The notes under the pieces: model-generated
Database searches by the model: none
What the model was told of the DNA's origin: nothing
The model's input: the letters and a program-made list of their open reading frames with translations, nothing else
In this document: one piece after another, positions 10,749 through 21,596 of the stretch
Layout of the letters: each line of letters starts with the position of its first letter
Numbering within the stretch: position 1 is the first letter of the stretch
Made by a program: the position numbers and the translations under genes
Assembly (NCBI GenBank): GCA_038373885.1
Contig: JAWZYV010016026.1
Span: 310,001-374,000 of the forward strand
Source of the DNA: Cheiracanthium punctorium
Lineage: Eukaryota; Arthropoda; Arachnida; Araneae; Cheiracanthiidae
DNA: 64,000 bases
Direction of reading: 5' to 3'

Positions 10749-11039
10749 AAAGGCCCTTGCAAATATCCAGAGACATGTCGCGGGACGCTAGCAGTAGGGT
10801 GCCAATAGCGGAACCAATTTTTCAATAGTGTAACCATTTCCTTTAAAAAGGTGGTGATACTCCGGTATTAACCAACAAAAGATAATTGGGGACCGTGAAT
10901 AATATTGCGGTTTCGCACATCCCCCATCTATTGTTCGGTAGAGGACACCCCAAGTGTCGCAGCTTCCTAACCATGTCGAATTTCCCCGTTCAAAAACATT
11001 GTAGCCGCGACATGTCTCTGGATATTTGCAAGGGCCTTT
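10749..11039. repeat. Perfect 35-bp inverted repeat in the LINE 3' region
   Basis: Bases 10749-10783 (starting AAAGGCCCTTGCAAATATCC) are exactly complementary to 11005-11039, with 221 bases between. The arms survive without mismatch although the neighbouring RT frame is badly decayed. Confidence 0.9.
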
Positions 11040-11934
11040 AGTGTGGCAACTAGGAGATAGTTTTTAGGGTGGGGGGTGGATCTCGGTGTCAAACCGGCTT
11101 CCCCCCACCGACAAGCTGTGGGCTTCATTAGACGGGTTACTAGAGTCCGCCCTAGGGTCGAGGCAGAGAACCGCCTTGGGGCGTTTGGAGAAGCGGGGGT
11201 CCGACGGATCGTGGTCTGTTAATTCAGCCACAATTTCGTTCGGTAGAGCGCTGAGTTTGGTGTGAAATCTGGTGGCAAGTCGGAGGACTTTTTTAGTGAG
11301 AGAGTTTATGCCAAGATCCTTCCGGATGATACTGTTTTTGATGAATACCGGTCCATACCTGATGGTACGTAGAAGTCTCGCTTCGGCTTGTTTGATCTTC
11401 TTGAAATTGGATTTTGCGGTATACGCCCATACGGGCGCCGCATATAGGGCATGTGGACGGATGATTGTTTTATACAACAATATTTTGTTTCGTTTTTGAT
11501 TCCTTCTGGTATAGACGAGACTACTGATTGCTTTGAATGCCGTAGTCATTTTTCTTCTGACATTTTCAATGTGAGGCCTCCAGGTGAGGTGATCCCTAGG
11601 TAAGTGGCCGTGTTGGACCAGTCAATGGTGGTTCCGTTGATGATAAGTCTGGACGGTGGAGCTTTGCGGCTAACAGAAATGACCGTGCATTTGGATGGGT
11701 TCAGCTTCACCTTCCAGTTGCGCATCCACAAATCAATTGCGTCTATGTGAGATTGGAGGGCATTCTTCATGAACCTGGTGTTGGCGTGAGTTGCGACGAT
11801 CGCCGTATCATACGCGTACAGCGCCAGGCTGGTGTGGGGATGCTTGGGGATGTCGTTTGTGTACAGGTTGTACAGTGTGGGTCCAAGTATGGAGCCCTGG
11901 GGAACACAACTGCGGATGACATATCTGTTGGAAT

Positions 11935-12103
11935 CAGGGGCGTAGCCAGAAATTTTTCATGGGGGGGGGTTACGACTAGTAAAACTCATATATATGTATA
12001 CGTGTGTGTGATAATGTAGTGTAGAATATACATTTTGTATGGCAAAAATTTCTCATGGGGGGTTATGACCCCCCTAACCCCCCCCCCTTTGGCTACGCCT
12101 CTG
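11935..12103. mobile_element. hAT MITE (GCGTAGCCA family), copy 1
   Basis: Ends CAGGGGCGTAGCCAG and TTGGCTACGCCTCTG with the exact 8-bp duplication GTTGGAAT at 11927-11934 and 12104-12111. 169 bp, G run inside the left end and C run inside the right. It sits inside the LINE RT frame. Confidence 0.93.
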
Positions 12104-12176
12104 GTTGGAATGGACACTGCCGAGTCGAACGGTGAAAGTTCTCCCTATCAAGTAGTCATTGATGAGATGTATGAGC

Positions 12177-12578
12177 TAGAGATGAGTTCGGGCTCATTTT
12201 TTGAAGCCCGAGCCCGAAGACTTTTAATCCGAGCCCGCCCGAGCCCGAGCAATATTATTAAAGTTGGAGCCCGAGCCCGAAATTTCAGCTAAAGACAAAT
12301 AAAATTAACTACTTCATTAATAGGATACAATAATTTTTGGAGCTTCACACACCTTCTAGTTCCCCGTGCCGCTATTTTTTGAAATAAGTACGTCTATTTA
12401 TCCCATGAATCACTTTTTAAAATCTGTTTCAAGGAGTATGTTCAACAAAGGAGAATTTTTTCACGAGCCCGAGCCCGCCCGAGCCCGAACGCAATCGTTA
12501 ATTACAGAGCCCGAGCCCGAGTCGGGCCCGGGCTCGGGCTCGGGCTTTCGGGCTCGGGCTGAGCCCGTCTCATCTCTA
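12177..12578. mobile_element. hAT MITE with GAGCCCGAGCCCG-rich arms
   Basis: Ends TAGAGATGAGTTCGGGCTC and GAGCCCGTCTCATCTCTA, flanked by the exact duplication GTATGAGC at 12169-12176 and 12579-12586. Both arms contain arrays of GAGCCC and GGGCTC hexamers, far more GC-rich than the AT-rich centre. TAGAGATG-type ends with 8-bp duplication point to hAT. 402 bp and non-coding. A single end of the same family lies near 30098. Confidence 0.9.
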
Positions 12579-13162
12579 GTATGAGCCCGTCTGAGATGTT
12601 GAGGCGTTGGAGCTTGTAGATAAGGCCCTCGTGCCAAACCTTATCAAACACCTTAGAGACGTCAAGAAGGACAATGGCGGTGTGGTTCTTGTTTTGTAGT
12701 CCCACCGCCAGCTGATCCACCACCCTATAAAGTTGGTGTACCGTGATGTGTCCTGTTATTTTAAGCAAACTATTGAGATACTACAAAAAAAAAATCGGTT
12801 AATTAATTAGTTAACATGAAACTGATACAGGAAATTTGGCTCACACTGGAATACTTTTTTGAGAGGGTGTACAGACCAGGTTAAAAAGATTGAAGTTGAT
12901 TATTTATAAAAATTGGCGGGGGGGGGGCAAAATAGCTGCCCCATTCCTGAAGAAAATGATTATTGTAATTGAGCTATAGAAGTACAAACAAAAATTTTCC
13001 TGGTACCAAGGTTGACACCTTTTATTTTAAAAACATTTGTTGGTGGAGGGGGGGGATGAGGAGGTGGTGAAATGACTGTCCCCCCCCTCCCGATGTCGGA
13101 AAAAATCGTTCGCCCCCCCCCCCCCCCACTTTCCAAGACGTTGGCACGTCCCTGGGTAAAAG

Positions 13163-14127
13163 ATTTATAAAAGTACAATGTTTTGGACACGAAATGTATT
13201 CTTTTATGAACTTCATTAATCTAATCATTCAATTGAAACGTAAAGCGAAAATCTACAAGACGGTTTTCGGCATATTTGAGTGGACTTGCATGATGTTAGA
13301 GGCCAAAATTCCATTTTCAGAAAGTTGCCACAAATCTAAGAAATATAGAGTCTGAGATAGTAGAGTGAGGGGATCTAATGTTGCTTGTTCGTTTAAGCGA
13401 ACATTCGGATTTGTGACGTCATCTGAAACTCACCCGTACCCGTATACAACACGAAATTACTCCATTTTGGTATCTCATCCATATCGGGAAGATTACCGAT
13501 TTTTCTGGTAGGGTGCGTATGATGTCAATATGATGTCAAAATCCGAACGTTCATTTCAACCACTGTTACCGAACGGATCGGAACAGATTCGCGGACCGAC
13601 AGAAATAAGAAAAAAAAAAGTAAGAAAATCTCATGCACTTCCGTGCTTCTTCCCTATTTTCCTCCCTTATACCATATTAAGTTGGAAAGTGTATCATTAG
13701 TGTATTAATCATGAGTGTGCCGTAATTTTCTTCCTTGTTCCATAAAACACATCTTTGGAATCGAAATCTATCTTAAAATCGGCTACTAAAACTGCTTTAC
13801 AATTTCCTCCAAGCATGTACTTCACCGTTTGTAATGCGCATCATAATCCACAAATGTGCAGTATTTGACTTTCTCGGGTTGATCGTTAATTTCTACTTTA
13901 ATGCCCAGACTCCCGTCAAGGTGGCGATAATTAAACATATGCATTAACCACGACGATTTTTTGTATTTATGTGGCAACCTTAATTTAGAATTAAAAAGCA
14001 TTCCGTTACATTTTTATTTATTTTGGGTTGCCAATTAAAGTAGTTTTAATAATTAAGCGTCTTCAAATTCCTTAAATATTGCTTTTATCGCTAATTTGTG
14101 CACTTCAATTTTCATCTAGTTCTTTTG
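13163..14127. other. Unassigned DNA; CRE-like octamer
   Basis: No coding sequence recognised. TGACGTCA occurs at about 13416. The tail of this stretch holds the first of three copies of a local repeat (see 13735-14735). Confidence 0.35.
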
Positions 14128-14212
14128 GGAGCGTTGAAACTTGTGCATAACTCTTAGAGACCCATGACTGCAAAGCTCGCATCTAAGAGTTATGCACAAG
14201 TTTCAATGCTCC
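14128..14212. repeat. 31-bp inverted repeat
   Basis: GGAGCGTTGAAACTTGTGCA and following bases (14128-14158) pair with 14182-14212 with one mismatch, across a 23-base loop. No target duplication found; a hairpin-forming element of unknown origin. Confidence 0.85.
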
Positions 14213-14329
14213 AAAGTGCGGCGATTTTTTAGATTGGCGAGAGTGGGAACGTTAAAATAGGAATCAACTCTTTATTTTTCCATAAAATACATCTTTGGAA
14301 TCGAAATCTATCTTAAAATCGCCTACTGA

Positions 14330-14522
14330 CAAGGCCTTATTATCGCATGGGCAAATCGGGACTTGCCCATGTCCCCCGGCTCGAAAGGGCCCCCCAATTT
14401 CAAATTTTCTTCTGAAATATTCTATTTTATATCAAAATTTTATGAAAAATAAAACAAATTTCATGGATGGGGCCCCCAAATTCATCAATGCCGGGGCCCT
14501 TGCTGGTCAGAATCTGGCCCTG
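14330..14522. mobile_element. hAT MITE (CAGAGCCT family), copy 2
   Basis: 193 bp with degenerate ends CAAGGCCTTATTATCGC and CAGAATCTGGCCCTG, flanked by the exact 8-bp duplication CCTACTGA at 14322-14329 and 14523-14530. Inserted in the local repeat above. Confidence 0.9.
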
Positions 14523-14735
14523 CCTACTGAAACTGTTTTACAATCTTCGCCAAGCACGTTCCAACCATACTTTACTTGGAACTATATTTTAAATACTGTT
14601 TGGAATGAGCATCATAATCCATAAGTGTGCCGGTCCTTCTTGTTCCATAAAACACATATTTGGAATTGAAATCTATACTCAAATCGCATACTAACACTAT
14701 TTTACAATCTTCACCAGGCATATTCTAACTATAAC

Positions 14736-16057
14736 TTTCTAATTTCTAGTCAAATTTGGAAGATATCGCCAAGCCTGGTTTGGTTTTGAAGTTATTTTTT
14801 GGTAGCAAACGAGGCTATCAATTAACAAAAATTTCCAAACCTTGTGCGACTTTCAAGATTTTAATCTCTCCCCCCTCCGCGTTATCTGACAAACACATCT
14901 GAAAAGATCTTCACCGTGACAGTTCATGTCTACAAAACCTGTCGACAAATCTTGTCTACAAACTCTCGTCCACAAAAACCTGTGATAGCAAACTAATGCT
15001 AAAAATAATTCGCGAACCAGTTTGAGCCAGAAATAACAAGTATTATATAAACGTATATTTTGTTTGCTAAATCAAAGAAATATGTATTTTTGTTGTTGTT
15101 GTTGCTGTTAAAACGACGTCTGACGTCTACTGATTGCTTTTGAATAAATCTGATTTACGTGGATGAACATTAAAATATCGAAGACCGGCACCGCACCGAT
15201 CCGGGGACAACTGGTTGGAAAACACCGGTTTAAAGGAAAATGGCAGATTAGAGTGTTAGTCCATGAATAGCAGACGATATTTTGTTTTTTTTTTCATTCG
15301 TTGCATTCATTAACTGTTTATTGGATGAGTTTCTCAGAATTCCATCATTTCTGCTGATGAATAAACCTGTTTTTTGCGTTTCTGCTTTAATGGGTAAACT
15401 GTGAGAGTGAATGTTCTTTTTCTTGGTTATTTCACTGTGGATTATGATGAAGCAAATGAGTGAGAATAAATGTAGAATATTACAGAAATAATTTAATCGT
15501 TTTTGAAAAAAAATATGAGACAAAAGAAAAAAAAAGGTATTTTTTCAGCATTTTATTCGATAGTTTTTTTATTAATCCAGTGTTTTTGTGCTATACTTCT
15601 TCTTATATACCTTCTTTTCATTTCTCTTTTTTTTTTCTTACTGCTATATAGTAGGTACAAACTTCAACTTTAAAAATGTGAAGTCCACAGCTGCTCTTTT
15701 TGTGCCTTTGCAAGAAATAGTGAATTAAACGAGACTTGATTGAATTCGTCATTTTGAGATTTAATACTTGACATCAGAAATAATTTTGGCCTTCTAAATC
15801 ACAGGCAAACACCGAAGTGTTTATCGGCCATTTTGATTACAATGAAACGTTTTTTTCAGCAGACTTAAAAAAGAAGGAAATTAACAATTCGTCAAATTTT
15901 TTTAAGTGAACATCCAGTGATAAACTTTTAACTCGTAGGCCGATTTTCAATATTCTTTACATTGGAAAAGGGGTAGCTTAGAATGGTGCCATTTCAATTT
16001 GTTCACGTTCTGATGATATTCCGATAATCGAAAGAAAAACTGTGTTTTTAAACCACT
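14736..16057. other. AT-rich stretch, no gene seen
   Basis: No recognised coding sequence or bounded element. Short T/A tracts and a TTG microsatellite near 15090-15110 only. Confidence 0.35.
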
Positions 16058-16065
16058 CTCTGTAG

Positions 16066-17337
16066 CAGGGGTTCCCAAACTTTTTACGCAGCGGCACGGC
16101 ACCCTTTCTCAGGCTAAAAATATTTCGCGGCACCCTTCTCAGGCTACGAACAAGAACTTTCGCGACAGGTTAACTTTAAAGCAATATGAATATGAAGGTT
16201 AGAATGAAGTAGTTAGGATGTATTTTTCATTATTTCTCTTACATGGGCGCCGGCAGAATATTTCCCAGGGGGGGGAGGCAAAGACTACTTTAACGTATGG
16301 TTACCATGTTGGAAAGAGCAAAAAAGCAAGAGAAAAGAATGGCGCCCATGTTCTCTTATGCTTATAGGGCTAACTATAAAAAGAAGTACTCTCTTGGGAA
16401 AGGGATTTAGAATTTTGCGCGCCCCACCCCTCCTACCTTAGGCAGTTCCTGTAAAAGAGAGGAGGCTGGACACTGAACTCTCACGAACTTCACTAAAATA
16501 TTTTAGTTTTCGCCACTTGGTCATCGGCTTGGCTAACTTTTTTGTGGGATACCGGTTCAGAGGTATTTTTTTTACTATACTGCCCCAAAAGTTGGACTTT
16601 TCTTGATTATCTAGACGGCACCCCTGGCAGGCCCTGATTATCGCTGGGCAGGAGGGGCATATGCCCCAGGTCCCAATTTCAGGGCCCCATAAATTTTTAC
16701 AGAATTTGAATTTAGTTAAAGCTTTCGTTTCAATATAGTAAATGCCTATTTTTTTTCAATTATGAATATACAAGTTACAAATAATAAAATTCTTTTATTT
16801 CAATTTTATCTCCCCATAGAAAAAACACCCCAGCAGATTGATTTCTGCAAAAAGAAGTGGTAACTAATATGGTTTCCAGATTTTGACTGACTACGCAGAA
16901 AATTGTCGCACCCAATGGAGTTTTTAACCTAAAACTGAGCCACTGCTTGAGGATTTTTGAGTGGCTACCCAGAGATAATGGGGTTTCTATAAATAGAAAA
17001 TAAAGTTTACACTAATATTATGAAAAAGTCAGGTTTTTAGTTCTACTTTTTAAGTCTTCATTTTTAATAAAGATTTTCCATAATTTTTAAAATGTTCACA
17101 AATATTCTCATTTATCTTGTGTCGTATTTCAGGTGAGGTGAGATACACTTAAATGACAAAGATTTGTACCCATGCATACGAGAACACAGTGCAAAACACA
17201 TAAAAGTTGCTATCAGAGAAGCTAAGGGAACAAAATGTACGGGGGGCCCCCATTCAGACTTTTGCCCCAAACCTCGGTATGCCATAATGAACCTAACCGC
17301 TGGTATACGCTCGCGGCACACAGTTTGGGAACCTCTG
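16066..17337. mobile_element. 1.27-kb hAT element, CAGGGGTTCCCAAAC ends
   Basis: Left end CAGGGGTTCCCAAACTTTTT and inverted right end GTTTGGGAACCTCTG match the well-known CAGNGGTTCYCAAAC ends of Charlie/Tip100-like hAT elements. The flanks CTCTGTAG and GTCTATAG agree at 6 of 8 bases, so the duplication has decayed. No transposase frame remains. A 109-bp MITE (16242-16350) and a CAGAGCCT-like fragment near 16628 lie inside. Confidence 0.82.
16242..16350. mobile_element. 109-bp hAT-type MITE, CATGGGCGCC ends
   Basis: Ends CATGGGCGCC and GGCGCCCATG are perfect inverted repeats, with the exact 8-bp duplication TTCTCTTA at 16234-16241 and 16351-16358. Its interior (GGTTACCATGTTGGAAAGAG) recurs inverted near 38440-38480. 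It is inserted in the larger hAT element. Confidence 0.9.
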
Positions 17338-17345
17338 GTCTATAG

Positions 17346-17465
17346 AGTTGCCAGTCACAGCGTTAGTAATAAATCTACAAAATTGCCAAGGTTGGCTACT
17401 TTTGTCGATTTATCGCCAAGTGTAACGTCAAAAAATAAGTTTCAAAAGCTAAACTCTGCTTGACA
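17346..17465. repeat. Dispersed repeat shared with 34325-34445
   Basis: GATTTATCGCCAAGTGTAAC, GTCAAAAAATAAGTTTCAAA and the gap between them match the sequence near 34340-34410 (GATTTATCGCCATGTTTGGC, GTCAAAAAATAAATCCTCAA). Ends undefined; family unknown. Confidence 0.55.
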
Positions 17466-17467
17466 AT

Positions 17468-17692
17468 GATCATCCTCTCAAAAAAGTATTCGAAAAAAAG
17501 AATGAAGAAATAAACTTCCTACATTAGTTTCGTACATTAAAAATTATTTATCATAGAATTCGAATTAGGCTATGCAAAATTATAATTTGCCATATTTCTG
17601 TGGAGTTGTGAGTTTTTTAAAAACCCAGTAATTATTCGCATAGTTAAAGTAGGGAATTTTGCTTGTACTCGAATACTTTTTTGAGAGGGTGT
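17468..17692. mobile_element. Short MITE with CTCTCAAAAAAGTATTCGA ends
   Basis: CTCTCAAAAAAGTATTCGA at about 17474 is the exact complement of TCGAATACTTTTTTGAGAG at about 17669, giving inverted ends around a roughly 220-bp unit; the right end continues GGTG then TA. The same terminus (AATACTTTTTTGAGAGGGTG) occurs alone at about 12852. A Tc1/mariner-like origin is possible because of the TA, not proven. Confidence 0.65.
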
Positions 17693-18607
17693 ACTTTTTT
17701 ATGAGTGTTATTTTACGAATTCATTATTATTTTATCTTTTTTTACATCAGTTTTCTCTTGAATGTTTTTGATAGGTTAACCCTGGGTTCAATTTTTAGAA
17801 GGATAAATAAATAACGAATAAAGAATAGCTCGTTTCCTTATGAAAATTCTGAGTGCAGGCTTTTTTAAAGCACAACACAACTATCTATAATAATAAAAAC
17901 AATAACTTTGGATAAAAAAGTAACTATAATTAAGAGAAATACTACTTTTAGATTTAAAGGTCATAAATTGTTTATGATATGCGTGTACTTTATTCACTTC
18001 TGTCTCTATTTACTATTACCTGCCCTTCGCAAAGAAAAAGTGACTTTATGCATGACAGGAATCTCAAGAAATACTAGATGGCGTAATATTTGCTTTCAAT
18101 GCCGTCGTCGTTACAAAGACAACACAAAGAAACTTAGAAGCAGAGCCTTGGTTAATAAAAAATTCATGCTGGAGCTTTAGAACTTTTAAAATGTTGGCTT
18201 TGTTTAAAATTCGTATAAATTCGGCTATTTTAAATATATTTTCCGTTTTAACTTTAAAAAAAGGGGGGGAGGAGGTAAATGTACATTTTATTATGTGGCG
18301 AAATCGTAAAATGTTGTGACAAACAGATCTGAGATTGCAACAATTAAAAAGATTTTTAAGATCTTAAAAAAAAAAAAAAATCTGGTGAAAAAAATCCCTT
18401 AAAAGATAGGTATTTTTCTTCAGAAGAAAATGGTGTTGAAGGAAAATTTCTTCCTCCTCACAATGATATAAAGATTATTTTCTTTGCAAAGGTATCCGCT
18501 GCTATTAACTCATTAAAAATACCCTACTATATACAGTTATGCTGATCCCTGACTCTGTAAGAATACCGGTTGAGCCAATCCAAGATGAAAACTTTTTCAC
18601 CATGCCT

Positions 18608-18641
<34 letters not shown>

Positions 18642-19250
18642 GCCAATTAAAATCGCGAAATATACATACATATAGAATGACCTGTCGCCGCGTGCACACA
18701 GCGTAAATATTTAAAATTTCGCAAATGACAAATGATTATCAAAATTACTATACAACTTTTGCTATTTTTTACCTAATTATGTTAAATTGAAAAGTTTACT
18801 TTATTACTAAACAAAAAGCCACGTAATTTCGCCAATAGCTATCGATTGGCGAAATTTCCCGTAATGTCGTGTTGATTACTATGCTGGGGCCCGAAGATCT
18901 AAGCTCCGAAGACAGCACCAAATAAGCCGTTTGGAAGCCAAGTTAATGCCGCGTCAATATGGCTTTTGTGCTCATGTCAAATATGTCAACCCGGTAAATC
19001 GAGAAAAGACGCCAAATGCAGGGCAAGCCAGCCCATGGCCCATGCATGGTTTAGATAGGGGAAAATCGCAACTATCGCTTTTTAAAGTGCTTTTTTTAAT
19101 GGATAGTCTAAAAATAGAGCAAAATGCGTGCACTTTTTCAATAAAGGTAAATTATTAAAAGACCTGTGTTACATAATAGGAAGATACTTTGATTTAGACG
19201 TTGGTTAGTCGGTGGGGCCAGGCCGCTCTGGCCTTAATGACGAACCGCCA
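17693..19250. other. AT-rich DNA without recognised genes
   Basis: Poly-A at 18609-18639 and a 12-bp hairpin (AATTTCGCCAAT, 18825-18856) are the only structure. A 90-residue open frame at 17908-18180 shows no family signature and is not supported. Confidence 0.35.
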
Positions 19251-19254
19251 CTGC

Positions 19255-19327
19255 AACCAGCCAAGATGGCGGTCGACATTGGACCCTCTTTTCAGCATTG
19301 GGAAGTGGTTGCGCTTCAAAGGGTTAA
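19255..19327. mobile_element. Right-end fragment of a piggyBac-type MITE
   Basis: AGCCAAGATGGCGG, CAGCATTGGGAAGTGGTTGC and GCTTCAAAGGGTTAA match the GAGGCGCAACC end of the family, stopping at TTAA 19324-19327. The other end is absent. Confidence 0.65.
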
Positions 19328-20042
19328 AGCAATTCGGACGTCCTGTGACGACGCTCACTCTTCAGGTAAAACACCATTAAAAAAAAAAAAAAAAAATCAT
19401 TTCCAGTTTTGCAGCTTTAGGAAATCTTCATTGCAACGGTCAAAGGAGGACGGACGCACCGAAGAAATATCATTACGCTTGCAACTTCTCGCTGGGAAGT
19501 GTTCGTAGACTCTATTAGATATCACATCGCAGAGGATTAGAAATAGATTCCGAGATCACGCCGATGATACGTTTTAACAATGAAGCGGGGTGCAAAGTCT
19601 CAAGGCTGTTGCTTAATTAAATTATTATGCAATAGAAGGACGGAGATAAGAATTTCACAAAAAGAAAAACGACTCCAAATCGAAATTTTGGGGGGGGGGA
19701 AACACACAGTGTTTCATAACAAGCTGTACTACACGCAAGGCAGCAACAAAAATGTAAGGGGGAAAAAATTTTGTTCCTAACTTCACGTGATTTAACGTAG
19801 TTTTTCTTTCTTCCTTTCTTTTTTTTTTTTTTTTTAGAACGGGGCATCCATAAATTACGTAACGTTAGAAGGCGGAAGGGGGTAACCCAAATGTTACAAG
19901 GAGTGTTCAACTACTCTGTTACGTAATACAGAGTATCGTGGTCCGTGGGTACTTGGGTACCAGGGTTGCTATGATTTTGCCCAACCCGAGAAATAACCCA
20001 ACTGTTTTTTTTCAAAATTTCAACTTTAATTACCACCACTAC

Positions 20043-20078
<36 letters not shown>

Positions 20079-20273
20079 CTTCACATAGGTATTAAAACTT
20101 TCTAGAGTAAATTTTTATGCCTATCTGTATTAAAATGAATAAGGATTTTTTAACCATAAAAGTTGTAATAAGCACTAGTATATCACTGTTAAAATTATTA
20201 CTAATAGTCAATTTATCTAAGAGCAAACCATGATTGGGGTTGCTATTGTAATTGATTTATACTTTTTCATGTA

Positions 20274-21596
20274 TCTATATAAATAAAATTAGACTTTTGT
20301 CTGTACATTTCTTGGAATTCAAAAATTTTGCGATGTCTATCCGTTTCAAGCACCCGGGAATCCGATGCGACCCTCAAAAAATTTTTGTCTGTCTGTCATT
20401 CTGTCATTCTGTCGTTCTGTCATTCTGTCCGTGATGCTTTTTTTGTTCAAGCATCACGTAAAAACGACTGAAGCGAATGATACGAAATTGGGTGTCATGA
20501 TAGGTGGTCACTCAACTTAAAACATAGGCGTCGAACTTTTAAAAAATCTTGATTGGATTTTGAGATTTTGCGAAAATCCTTTCAAACGGCATAAATTTGT
20601 GTTCAAGCATCACGCAAAAACGACTGAAGCGAATGATATGAAATTGGGTGTCATGATAGGTGGTCACTCAACTTAAAACATAGACGTCGAATTAAAAAAA
20701 TATCTTGATTAGCTTTTGAAATTTTGCGAAAATCATTTCAAACTGCGTAAATTTGTGTTCGCACATCACGTAATATCTGCAAAGGTGAAAAAATGATATT
20801 GGGTGAAATGATAGGTGGTCACTCACCTTAAACTATAAGCATCTAATTAAAAAAAAATCCATCAGATTTCGAGATTTTGTGAAAATCGTTTAAAACTGAG
20901 TGAATCTTTGTTCCCGTATTACGTAATAACGACTAAAGCGAATGATATGAAATTGGGTCACACGATAGATGGTTGCTCAACATAAACTATAGGAGTCCAA
21001 TTTTTTAAACATTTTTATTAGATTTTGAGATTTTGTGAAAATTCTCTCAAAATACGTTTATATTTCTTCAAACATCACGTAATAACGACTAATACGAATG
21101 ATACGAAATTGAGTGATAGGATAGGTAGTTGCTAATCTTAATTTATAGGCGTTGAATTTTAAAAATATTTTGCTTACATTTTGAGATTTTTCGAAAATCG
21201 TTTTAAAATGCTGAAAATTTGTTCCAGCATCACGAAATAAAGACTGCAGGGAATGAAACGAATTTGGGTGACATGATAGGTTGTCACTCAACTTAAATTC
21301 TAGGCTTCAAATTTTTCAAAAATGTTGATTAAATTTTGAGATTTTGCGAAAATTATTTCAATATGCGTAAATATTCGTTCGCGCATCACATAATTACGAC
21401 TAAAGCGAATGAAATGATATTACTTAGTTACTCTCTAACCTGTAATATTTTAACAATACATGAAAATTATAACTTCGCTTTCTTTACTTTGGCAACATAC
21501 TACATCCATTCTGTGTACTCCTACAATGCTGACGAAAGTTCTTGCTTTTTGGAAATTTTCATTCACTAACCCGTCGGGGACGGGTACTTCAGCTAG
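20274..21596 (+). mobile_element. Non-autonomous Helitron, copy 1
   Basis: Begins A|TCTATATAAATAAAATT and ends with the hairpin ACCCGTC-GGG-GACGGGT, then ACTTCAGCTAG followed by T. That is the Helitron layout: 5' TC after A, 3' palindrome about ten bases before CTRR, T at the target. No Rep/helicase frame. Near the 5' end are CTGTC repeats and a 9-bp hairpin GTGATGCTT/AAGCATCAC (20431-20459). Confidence 0.85.
20452..21420. repeat. 155-bp tandem array inside the Helitron
   Basis: Units start at about 20452, 20608, 20764, 20918, 21073, 21228 and 21384, each with CATCACGTAATAACGAC, GAATGATACGAAATTGGGTG, ATAGGTGGTCACTCA and GAGATTTTGCGAAAAT. Six full units and part of a seventh. The first two units are nearly identical and later ones more divergent. 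Confidence 0.9.

Larger units (their letters stand above)
11064..12768 (-). pseudogene. Jockey-like reverse transcriptase, broken
   Basis: Read from 12768 downward. RT motif A is present as IVLLDVSKVFDKVWHEGLIY (12.6-12.7 kb). Between the two MITEs lies YLIGRTFTVRLGS, then beyond the second MITE CVPQGSILGPTLYNLYTNDI (motif B). The catalytic box reads LALYAYDTAI: the first Asp of the normal Y/F-A-D-D box is Tyr, so polymerase activity would be lost even in an intact protein. Next comes NWKVKLNPSKCTVI and YLGIT, then a small deletion with frameshift near 11580 before the ending IRPHALYAAPVW and the C-terminal tail. The order A, B, YxDD and thumb, and the IRPxxxYAxPVW block, are typical of Jockey-clade LINEs. 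Function in cell: none expected. Confidence 0.9.
10586..12774 (-). mobile_element. Jockey-like LINE, 5'-truncated and interrupted
   Basis: Minus-strand element: RT coding remnant (12768-11064), a roughly 460-bp 3' region with a 35-bp inverted repeat, and the TCAGG tail. Truncated inside the RT domain before motif A, so no endonuclease or ORF1 remains. Two hAT MITEs (11935-12103 and 12177-12578) interrupt it. Removing them restores the reading frame across both sites, so they are younger than the LINE. Confidence 0.85.
10285..13154. mobile_element. Composite hAT element carrying a LINE and two MITEs
   Basis: Ends CAGGCACGTGCCAAC and GTTGGCACGTCCCTG, flanked by the exact 8-bp duplication GGTAAAAG at 10277-10284 and 13155-13162. 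The hAT sequence proper is about 10285-10585 plus 12775-13154, with G runs inside the left end and C runs inside the right. The middle 2.2 kb is a later LINE insertion that itself received two hAT MITEs. No transposase recognised. Confidence 0.85.
13735..14735. repeat. Three dispersed copies of a local repeat
   Basis: The block starting TTCCATAAAACACATCTTTG, continuing ATCGAAATCTATCTTAAAAT and ACAAT..AAGCA, occurs at about 13737-13860, 14276-14640 and 14641-14735. The middle copy is split by the hAT MITE at 14330-14522, and the first copy gives the uninterrupted version. Confidence 0.75.

Noticed and set aside
20452..21420. CRISPR array
   Set aside because: The 155-bp units are contiguous tandem repeats without spacers, inside a Helitron in a eukaryotic genome.
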